Positions 15,224-20,725 of a stretch of 28,430 nt of DNA are shown one piece after another; positions within the stretch are counted from its first letter, which is position 1; every line of letters starts with the position of its first letter. The notes under the pieces were generated by a model that worked only from the letters and a program-made list of their open reading frames with translations, was not told the origin of the DNA and did no database searches. The stretch covers positions 1 through 28,430 of IMG/VR virus record IMGVR_UViG_3300020195_000133, one strand, 5' to 3'. Both the position numbers and the translations under genes were made by a program. This DNA is from a virus.

Positions 15224-15853
15224 TTACGGCGTGTTGTCTGCCGCCCAGATTGTCTTGAACGTGGCCGCTTCGGTGCTGCTGCCATTGCTCACAAAAATCT
15301 TGGTGATCGGATCCCCGGTAAACGGGTTCTCGTCCCCACCCTCAATGTGAAACACCCTGGCTTCATTCGCCGTCAGTGCCAAAGCGGCAATCGAGTCATC
15401 GGCCGCGTCCTGGAATTCGCAGTGAATCTTGCTAGTCGCACCCGGCACGATATATCCCGCATCCAGCGCGATCAGCTTGAGGTTGTCCCCGTCAATGTCG
15501 GCATTGATCTGCACCCGTGGGGCCACCACGACGTTCGTCAGGTTCGTCGGCAAATCGTCCCCAATCCCCAGGTCAAACGGCACACTCGTACCGGAGACAG
15601 TGCCGACCGTCACGTCGTACTGAATGCCGCCGTCCCAATGGATGTCGACGGCCATCCCGGTGGTAATACCGTGATCGCCCGAGGACATTGTGATGGTGCC
15701 GGTATTGGCATCGGTACGCGTGGTCAGCTGTCCCGCCTTGCCGGCGGCGATCGACAGGTCCCGGTTGGAATTGCCATCGGTAACCACCAGCATGGCGCGA
15801 CTGATGGGCACGCCACTTCCACTCACGCTGGCTGAGTAATTGAGCTGAGCCAT
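15224..15853 (-). CDS. Virion protein paralogue A (tail region)
   Basis: A 209-aa protein (MAQLNYSASVSGSGVPISRA) starting at 15853 with AGAGGAT about eight bases upstream. Residues 38-94 are almost identical to paralogue B, while the first 37 and the last 115 residues differ clearly. Both proteins share a late TAN-x-x-RV segment (ALTANEARVFHIEGGDENPF) and an FVSN/VAVSN block, so they are homologous along their length, but the core has been kept or copied between them. Likely a virion tail or decoration protein; the exact role is unknown. Its upstream gap carries the ATTCCGCGCGGAAT palindrome and two repeat types. Confidence 0.72.
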   Translation of the reverse strand: MAQLNYSASVSGSGVPISRAMLVVTDGNSNRDLSIAAGKAGQLTTRTDANTGTITMSSGDHGITTGMAVDIHWDGGIQYDVTVGTVSGTSVPFDLGIGDDLPTNLTNVVVAPRVQINADIDGDNLKLIALDAGYIVPGATSKIHCEFQDAADDSIAALALTANEARVFHIEGGDENPFTGDPITKIFVSNGSSTEAATFKTIWAADNTP

Positions 15854-15877
15854 TTATGTATCCTCTTGCTGTTACGA

Positions 15878-15891
15878 TTCCGCGCGGAATT
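15878..15891. repeat. Palindrome ATTCCGCGCGGAAT (copy 2)
   Basis: A perfect 14-base palindrome about 25 bases upstream of the paralogue A start. Identical copies are at 7507-7520 and 27631-27644, and a 12-base core is at 4416-4427 inside a gene. All three full copies lie between genes, which favours a binding-site or repeat role over chance. Confidence 0.6.
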
Positions 15892-15908
15892 TTGGTTATT
15901 GCGAGTGC

Positions 15909-15931
15909 CACTGCTGGCTTGTCCAGCAGTG
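15909..15931. repeat. Hairpin repeat with CACTGCTGG stem (copy 2)
   Basis: CACTGCTGG, a CTTGT loop, then CCAGCAGTG: a perfect 9-bp hairpin identical to the one at 15130-15152, including the GTGC base context before it. The two copies flank paralogue A, so they may have taken part in its duplication, or they mark a favoured insertion region. Confidence 0.8.
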
Positions 15932-15963
15932 CTTTCTTGCATTGCGAGCTTTGCTTCGCAGTG

Positions 15964-16010
15964 TTTACTGGTCGGAGTACCGACCTTCGCCGGTACTCCG
16001 GCCAATAAAC
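15964..16010. repeat. Inverted pair of GGTCGGAGTACCGACC / GCCGGTACTCCGGC repeats
   Basis: TTTACTGGTCGGAGTACCGA at 15964 is followed by its inverted partner TCGCCGGTACTCCGGCCAAT from 15987, ending AATAAAC at 16010. Each unit is palindromic, and the pair is also an imperfect palindrome of about 47 bases. It starts directly after the tail tube stop on the minus strand (TGAGTTTATTGGCC junction). It could act as a terminator or an RNA-end stabiliser. Confidence 0.85.
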
Positions 16011-16439
16011 TCAGACGTACAACTGCGGCGGGCGGCCGTAGCCTCGGCTCGGCGTGGCGGTGAACTGGGTCGTTTGCTCACCGGCCAGTGGCATGCCGTT
16101 TTGCATGGAGAGTGAGCAATCTCCGTCAAAGCCCTTACCGGTGGCATGGTCCTTGGTCCGGATCGCCTTGGCCGATCCGGCCGCCGCCGCCACGCGCAGC
16201 GCTTCGTAGTTGGCGTCGGTGGTGTCGTTGATCATGGTCCACTCGATCGACACCGTGCGCAGGGTCGGATCCTCGGTCTTGATCGGCACCGTGGTGCTAT
16301 CGCCGCGCACCGTGGTATCTCCTTTTTCGATGTCGAGGTTGTAGGCAATATCCTTGACGTTCTCGAGCAGCGTCGCGGCAGTCGAGCCGGTACCGCCCAC
16401 GTAGATTCGACCCTCGAAACCCATCTTGGTCGTAGGCAT
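16011..16439 (-). CDS. Major tail tube protein (TP901-1-like)
   Basis: A 142-aa protein starting at 16439 with AAGGAG upstream. It has the features of small tail tube proteins: MGFEGRIYVGG start, NVKDIAYNLDIEKGDTTVRG (the usual segment before the tube loop), IEWTMINDTTDANYEALRVA, and a short C-terminal end without an Ig domain. It would form the stacked rings of a non-contractile tail. Its place before the chaperone and tape measure genes agrees. The stop codon TCA at 16011-16013 lies at the boundary of the inverted repeat pair. Confidence 0.8.
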   Translation of the reverse strand: MPTTKMGFEGRIYVGGTGSTAATLLENVKDIAYNLDIEKGDTTVRGDSTTVPIKTEDPTLRTVSIEWTMINDTTDANYEALRVAAAAGSAKAIRTKDHATGKGFDGDCSLSMQNGMPLAGEQTTQFTATPSRGYGRPPQLYV

Positions 16440-16651
16440 CGCTAGCGCTCCTTAAAAAAGCACAACCGGCCTCGCACGCGCAACGAAAAAACGGCGCGCG
16501 CAAGGGTGCAGCCCTGCACGGCCGTTTGTGTTGCATTGCATCGCGTGGATCAGACGCGGTGTCGTGCGAAGTCGGTTGTTATGGATGTGGTCTTGTTAGT
16601 GAAGCATTTCCTTGAATGTCGGTACGCCGACCAATCAACACTGCCGGCCAA
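16440..16651. other. Intergenic gap with decayed repeats
   Basis: No gene is seen in this 212-base gap on either strand. It holds GTGCAGCCCTGCAC, a short hairpin at about 16506-16519, and GTCGGTACGCCGACC with CCAATCAAC tails (about 16619-16655), which are variants of the dispersed repeat. It may contain a tail-gene promoter for the tube protein, but no clear promoter boxes can be pointed out. Confidence 0.5.
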
Positions 16652-17053
16652 TCAATCACTGCCTCCGATGCTGCCTTCCCAGCTACCGCCAAAACGTGGC
16701 GCAGCGCGTTCTAATGCCGGACCCATCGTCGGTCGTGCTGGATAAATTTCGCCCATGTAGTCGCCGCCAAATTCGTGTGCTCGACCTGCCTGGCCGATCA
16801 CACTGGCCGCAAATCCAATCACTGCCCCATCCTGCTCCGCCTTGTAGCGAATCGCTCGACGGTAGTGGTTGCGTTTCCGCGTGTGCGGCGGGCTACCGGC
16901 TGGCGAGGGATCGGGCGAACTAATGATCGAGGCTTTCGCATCTTTGCTGATGCTGGCAGCCGCGTGACCAAAGTTCTTAAAGCCGGCCTTTTTGGCGGCT
17001 TCCAATACCTTGTGCGTCGTGTCTTCGATTTTTTTGAGGACCAGACTCCACAT
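16652..17053 (-). CDS. Neck / tail-completion protein (HK97 gp10 type)
   Basis: A 133-aa basic protein whose start overlaps the previous stop by one base (TGATG). It opens with a helix (LVLKKIEDTTHKVLEAAKKA), has a long Ser/Pro stretch, and then RKRNHYRRAIRYKAEQDGAV, IGQAGRAHEFGG and YPARPTMGPALERA. The 'HEFGG ... PARPxMxPAL' end is the hallmark of HK97-gp10-like and Mu gpG-like neck proteins, which join head and tail. Gene order (just before the tail tube) agrees. Confidence 0.72.
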   Translation of the reverse strand: MWSLVLKKIEDTTHKVLEAAKKAGFKNFGHAAASISKDAKASIISSPDPSPAGSPPHTRKRNHYRRAIRYKAEQDGAVIGFAASVIGQAGRAHEFGGDYMGEIYPARPTMGPALERAAPRFGGSWEGSIGGSD

Positions 17054-17565
17054 CAGACTGCCTCTGGGATCTCGCGATCCGTGCGGAATGTCACCCGTAC
17101 AATGGCGGTAAACTGTTTCAATTCGCGCAGGTGCTTGGTGACCGGCGAGACCACGATCTTGCAGCTCTGCCAGACCATGTCGATCGTCTCGCTCTCGGCG
17201 ATCCGCTGCTGCGAGCAGGCCTCGACCACTTCTTGCACCAGCAGCGTCATCTCGTCGACGTTCGCTTTGGTGACGCGCCCCGTTTCCTCGTCGTAGTCTT
17301 TTGGTTCAAATTTGCGCCGGATCAAAATATCGACCGGGCAGAGGTAGCGCAGTTTTCCGCGCGAAGCACTCTCCACAACCTGTTCGTGGATGACACCGGT
17401 CACATCGATCCGCGGGGGATTCTCCCCCTCAATCGCGTTCTCCAACCGCTCTTCCAAGTCGGCATAGGTCCGCTCGATCGCCGGCGTGAGTGTCAACTCT
17501 TGGGCGAGCAGGTGCGTCGTCACACCCTCGGCAGCAGTCACAATCGGCGAATTCACAACCGGCAT
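17053..17565 (-). CDS. Putative tail terminator or connector protein
   Basis: A 170-aa protein (MPVVNSPIVTAAEGVTTHLL) with alternating beta stretches (GKLRYLCPVDILIRRKF, TAIVRVTFRTDREI) and a helical region (TLLVQEVVEACSQQRIAESE). It has the size and fold pattern of tail terminator or minor tail proteins that sit between the neck gene and the head genes. No decisive motif is seen. The GGAG about nine bases before the start is provided by a degenerate copy of the dispersed repeat. Its 3' end overlaps the next gene by one base. Confidence 0.6.
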   Translation of the reverse strand: MPVVNSPIVTAAEGVTTHLLAQELTLTPAIERTYADLEERLENAIEGENPPRIDVTGVIHEQVVESASRGKLRYLCPVDILIRRKFEPKDYDEETGRVTKANVDEMTLLVQEVVEACSQQRIAESETIDMVWQSCKIVVSPVTKHLRELKQFTAIVRVTFRTDREIPEAV

Positions 17566-17566
17566 A

Positions 17567-17620
17567 GCGCGGCACTCCGCAAAACAAACTCAGGCGCGGG
17601 ACTCCGCGAAATAAACTCAG
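17567..17620. repeat. Two degenerate tandem repeats (GCGCGGxACTCCGC)
   Basis: GCGCGGCACTCCGC with a CAAACTCAG-type tail (17567-17593) is followed by GCGCGGGACTCCGC with AAATAAACTCAG (17594-17620). They look like diverged copies of the GCCGGTACTCCGGC unit, whose copy at 15987-16010 ends in the same AATAAACTCAG. The TCA at 17617-17619 is the stop codon of the next upstream gene on the minus strand. Confidence 0.7.
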
Positions 17621-18000
17621 GCACCCACCTTTTTGGTATGCACCGTCAGCATCACACCACCGGCATCCAGGAACTGAACCGCCGGCTTCGTTTCGCTGAG
17701 TGGTGCCACTTCATAGCGCGTCGTCTTGCCGCAGTCCGTGTGCAAAATTTGGGCACCGCTGCGCAGTACAAAGCTGCTGTTGGCCCGCGTCAGGTCTTTG
17801 GCGACAAACGTCCAATCGTAACTTTCGACGCGCACCAGATACCCCTCTTCGCCTACCACTTCATGCTCGGCGATCACCAGTGTTGCCTTCAGGCCGCTGA
17901 TAACGGTCGTATCCTGCGTGATATCGACCCGCCAACTGCAATGCTCTTGCAGTTGCTCACCCAGCCAGGCAGCGCTAGTTTGCAGCAGGTTTCTGGACAT
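17617..18000 (-). CDS. Putative head closure / head-tail joining protein
   Basis: I chose the start at 18000 (MSRNLLQTSAAWLGEQLQEH) because the earlier in-frame ATGs lie deep inside the upstream enzyme gene; the remaining overlap with that gene is 26 bases. The 127-aa, beta-rich protein has an amphipathic helix at the start and ends AGGVMLTVHTKKVGA. A short, beta-rich protein between the capsid and neck genes usually is a head closure (connector) protein. No sequence motif clinches this. Its stop codon lies within a repeat tail. Confidence 0.6.
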   Translation of the reverse strand: MSRNLLQTSAAWLGEQLQEHCSWRVDITQDTTVISGLKATLVIAEHEVVGEEGYLVRVESYDWTFVAKDLTRANSSFVLRSGAQILHTDCGKTTRYEVAPLSETKPAVQFLDAGGVMLTVHTKKVGA

Positions 18001-19342
18001 CCGGTTCCCACTTTTCGCGGGTCGCTTCGTCATGCTCCAGGGTTCCCCAGGCATGGTCGTTTCTAAAACCCTTTTGCCCAAAATGAATCGTGCTCACGCG
18101 CCGCGTCACAAAGGTCTTGGCTCCCAGCTCGGCCATCTTCCGGGAAAAATGCCAATCCTCGCTCTCGCGCTCGTGAACGATCTCACCACTCGGCAGCACC
18201 CTGCCCCGAATCGGAAAACTCAGGTCGGCCACCAGGCAATTGTTTTCATCCACCGTCCGCCACAATGGCTTGCGTAAATCGGCCAGCCAGCAACCGGTGT
18301 TGTGCAACAAGTAACGCTGCGGATGCTCTGTTTGCGTTATGCCAAACGTTTCTGGCATCGCCATCAATTCATGCATCGTCAAGCGACGCAACGGTTGCCA
18401 CGGGTTGCTTGCTGCTCCGATCCCACAGCTTGTCAATCCTTGTTCGTTTTTCAGTGCCGCTACTGCTGAAATCAGATCACCGTCGCGAGCGTCCAGTTCA
18501 TCCGCCAGCAAATCGATCCAGCCTGGCGAAGGCGTGATGTCCGAATGCAGCATCGCAAAATGCGTGACCTTCCGCTGGTACGCCCGGTTAAGGGCATGCA
18601 CCCAGAGTCGATTCATGTCGTCCCAACCCATGCCACTCTGTTCGAGCTCGACATCGTGTGCCCCCAGCGTCGCCTGCATCAGCCCCTTGGCCGCGCCGAA
18701 GCACAGGTTGCTCCCTGGAAATGCCAGCATGATCTTGTGACGCACGCTGTTGCGCCGCTCAAACACCACAGCCGTATCGGCCCGCCAGCGGCAGCGCCAC
18801 TGCGCCGGGTTGGCAGTGATTATTTCGTCGACCGCCTGCACCACGCCGGGATCCGCTTCGTGGCAATCGTGTATCACGACGTGACCACCGAGTTGCACCT
18901 TCGGCAGATACAGCTCCAGGTCGCGACGCACACTTTCGTAATCGTGCGCGCCGTCGACAAACAGCAGTCCACAATTCGGCACATGCTTGGCCGCCACTTC
19001 GCTGGCGTGTGGTATGATCTCCACCAGCTGCAAGGCGGCCGCTTGTTCCAAGTTGGCGATCAGTAACTGCAGGCTACTTTCGTTCGACCACTTCCCTGTG
19101 CTGGTTTGCAGCACCGGTAAAAAGCTGTCGATCGCGTACACTGTCTGCTGCTGGCCCGCCTTGCTACCTAGTGATAGCGCGGCGGTTGAGCGACCCTGAT
19201 ACGATCCAATCTCGACGATCGGCCCTGGTGAATCGACGGCCAGATCGTAGAGCAAGGCCGCCTCTTGCAGAGACAACCAACCGGGGATCTTGCCGACCGC
19301 TTCGAGGGCCAACCGCTTTTGTTCGACTGCTGCACTAGTCAT
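17975..19342 (-). CDS. Methyltransferase-glycosyltransferase fusion protein
   Basis: A 455-aa protein with two enzyme-like domains. Residues 1 to about 200 are a class I SAM methyltransferase of the Methyltransf_24 type: PIVEIGSYQGRSTAALSLG (SAM loop), TVYAIDSF, GLLFVDGAHDYESVRRDLEL, GGHVVIHDC. From about residue 200 a GT-A-like glycosyltransferase follows: KIMLAFPGSNLCFGAAKGLM, THFAMLHSDITPSPGWIDLL (HSD in the DxD position), an acidic ESEDWHFSRKMAELGAKTF block, and a late VSTIHFG with a candidate metal-binding His. It lies inside the virion operon, between decoration and head closure genes. It could modify virion proteins or host surface sugars; the target is unknown. The start abuts a repeat with no Shine-Dalgarno sequence. 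Confidence 0.8.
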   Translation of the reverse strand: MTSAAVEQKRLALEAVGKIPGWLSLQEAALLYDLAVDSPGPIVEIGSYQGRSTAALSLGSKAGQQQTVYAIDSFLPVLQTSTGKWSNESSLQLLIANLEQAAALQLVEIIPHASEVAAKHVPNCGLLFVDGAHDYESVRRDLELYLPKVQLGGHVVIHDCHEADPGVVQAVDEIITANPAQWRCRWRADTAVVFERRNSVRHKIMLAFPGSNLCFGAAKGLMQATLGAHDVELEQSGMGWDDMNRLWVHALNRAYQRKVTHFAMLHSDITPSPGWIDLLADELDARDGDLISAVAALKNEQGLTSCGIGAASNPWQPLRRLTMHELMAMPETFGITQTEHPQRYLLHNTGCWLADLRKPLWRTVDENNCLVADLSFPIRGRVLPSGEIVHERESEDWHFSRKMAELGAKTFVTRRVSTIHFGQKGFRNDHAWGTLEHDEATREKWEPDVQKPAAN

Positions 19343-19365
19343 GTTTATTGGCCGGAGTACCGGCG
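19343..19365. repeat. GCCGGTACTCCGGC repeat abutting a start codon
   Basis: GTTTATTGGCCGGAGTACCG at 19343, ending GCG at 19365. Read on the minus strand it is CGCCGGTACTCCGGCC with tail AATAAAC, directly followed by the ATG of the methyltransferase-glycosyltransferase gene at 19342. The same orientation is seen just before the ATPase start at 659. Confidence 0.85.
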
Positions 19366-19380
19366 TTCGTGTTGTTTGAC

Positions 19381-19408
19381 CGGGGTGCTGGCTGATCCCA
19401 ACACCCCG
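19381..19408 (-). terminator. Hairpin after the decoration protein gene
   Basis: On the minus strand CGGGGTGTTGG and CCAGCACCCCG form an 11-bp stem with one G-U pair and a GATCAG loop. It begins nine bases after the stop of the DUF2190-like gene. There is no U-run, so full termination is uncertain. It would suit partial termination or 3'-end protection, lowering expression of the downstream enzyme gene compared with the abundant head proteins. Confidence 0.65.
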
Positions 19409-19417
19409 TTGTGAAAA

Positions 19418-20119
19418 TTACGCGATGACTTCCGGATCGGTGTGCCAAGCGACGGCGTTGTAAGCCACGTACATGCGGAAAGCGCCGTTGGTCTGGTTGT
19501 AGACGGCGTTGGCCGCGGCCCCGTTGATCGTGTCGTTCACCGCCGGAAAGACCTTGAGGATCTTATTGGTGACGCCGTTCTTCACGACGCACACCGCACC
19601 GGCAGCCGCTTCGGGCAACTTGATCGCCGCGGTGTCATCCGCGCCGGTCACCAGCGTGTAGCCGTACGAAACGGCGTTGGCATTGGCAATCGCGGTTCCG
19701 CCGACCACGATCGTGGCCACGTTCAATGGCGCAAAGCTGCCGGGAATGGTCCCGTCGATGCTGCGCAGGAACATGTCGACATCGCCGACGGTGGTTCCCG
19801 CGGCTTCCATCGCGATTCCGGCAAACGTGTTACCGCTGGTGGTCTTGGTGAAAGCACCGCTCAGGGCGGTGCCACCGACCGGGCTGCCATTAGCGTCCCA
19901 GTACAGGGGATCTCCTTTGGCCACATCACTGTTGTCCTTGGGAACGTTCCAAATGCCGCGCGCATTGACGGCACCCTTCACGCCGGAGGCAATCGCTACG
20001 GGAGCAATCGCGACAAACGTGGTGCCGATCAAAACAACCTGGCCGGCGGCCACGTCGCTGTCTGGAGTGTGATCGATGCTGTCGCCAAGTTGACGGTAAA
20101 TTGCTGCGGTCTGTGCCAT
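19418..20119 (-). CDS. DUF2190-like capsid decoration (cement) protein
   Basis: A 233-aa, Gly/Ala/Val-rich protein with no Cys in the first half. The front AAIYRQLGDSIDHTPDSDVA, GQVVLIGTTFVAIAPVAIAS, GVKGAVNARGIWNVPK and GDPLYWDANG blocks are the DUF2190 pattern (beta-rich proteins that decorate capsids). Members usually have about 110 residues; this one has an added C-terminal half (FAPLNVATIVVGGTAIANAN, then AFRMYVAYNAVAWHTDPEV) that could be a second surface domain. It lies downstream of the capsid gene, where decoration genes are expected, and is closed by a strong hairpin. Confidence 0.78.
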   Translation of the reverse strand: MAQTAAIYRQLGDSIDHTPDSDVAAGQVVLIGTTFVAIAPVAIASGVKGAVNARGIWNVPKDNSDVAKGDPLYWDANGSPVGGTALSGAFTKTTSGNTFAGIAMEAAGTTVGDVDMFLRSIDGTIPGSFAPLNVATIVVGGTAIANANAVSYGYTLVTGADDTAAIKLPEAAAGAVCVVKNGVTNKILKVFPAVNDTINGAAANAVYNQTNGAFRMYVAYNAVAWHTDPEVIA

Positions 20120-20161
20120 GATCAGGCTTCCTTATGCTGGGTGATTGGTCTGTCGGATCGT

Positions 20162-20569
20162 TTATTTAGTGGGTCGTTTGACGCCGGTCATTTTCACGGG
20201 AGGCAGGGCGACCGATTCGGCTGGCCCTTCGTCGTCCGCCTGATCGACCAGTTGCCCGGTCGTGACAGTCACTTCTGCTGCAGCAGGATCGGCCTCGGTC
20301 ACTGGTTGTTCGGCCGCTGGTTGCTCTGCCACTTCTTTGGGCGTGGCCGGCCGCAGTGCCTCGCGCAGCTTTTCCATCGCGACGGGTCTTGGTTTAGCAG
20401 GTTCTGCCGGTACGTTTTCATCAGGCAGCAACTCAACCGCCAGCCCGGTCCGAATCAGATGCGTCGCCAGTTCGCGCGATACTTCCTCACTGGGCACGTC
20501 GACAATCTGATCCTCGGCCAGGCGTGGATATCCGGCCCCCAGGTTGAGTTTGATCTTGATCTTCTTCAT
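20162..20569 (-). CDS. Small acidic head-gene-block protein
   Basis: A 135-aa protein starting MKKIKIKLNLGAGYPRLAED with AAGGTG upstream. The first 55 residues have a compact pattern ending LIRTGLAVELLPDE. The rest is a Pro/Ala/Glu-rich, likely disordered tail that ends in a basic patch (VKMTGVKRPTK). Small proteins of this build often lie between the capsid and decoration genes of prophages and have no settled role. A scaffold or assembly helper is possible but not shown. Confidence 0.6.
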   Translation of the reverse strand: MKKIKIKLNLGAGYPRLAEDQIVDVPSEEVSRELATHLIRTGLAVELLPDENVPAEPAKPRPVAMEKLREALRPATPKEVAEQPAAEQPVTEADPAAAEVTVTTGQLVDQADDEGPAESVALPPVKMTGVKRPTK

Positions 20570-20611
20570 CCGACTGCACCTTGTTCAAAACAATTAAGCG
20601 ATGATCGATCA

Positions 20612-20718
20612 ATGCCGGTAATCCGGCCAATCGTTATCTCAATTCAGCGCCGGCGAGCGAGTAGGCTCACTCGCCGGCACTGCGGAGGTTATTCACTACG
20701 CCGGTACTCCGGCCATCA
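20612..20718. repeat. Two GCCGGTA repeats flanking a long hairpin
   Basis: ATGCCGGTAATCCGGCCAAT lies at 20612 and CGCCGGTACTCCGGCC at about 20702-20717. Between them (20649-20678) a 12-bp stem with one G-U pair, GCCGGCGAGTGA and TCGCTCGCCGGC on the minus strand, closes a six-base loop. The cluster follows the capsid gene and may act as terminator or 3'-end stabiliser for the capsid message. Confidence 0.8.
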
Positions 20719-20725
20719 GATGCTA

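Noticed and set aside
17131-18066. 311-aa plus-strand frame opposite the head-tail genes
   Set aside because: It spans three minus-strand genes with coupled starts and stops, and shows no motif of its own.
603-20718. CRISPR-like array made from the many short repeats
   Set aside because: The units are not evenly spaced, they occur in both orientations, and they are separated by genes rather than by unique spacers. They are dispersed palindromic repeats.
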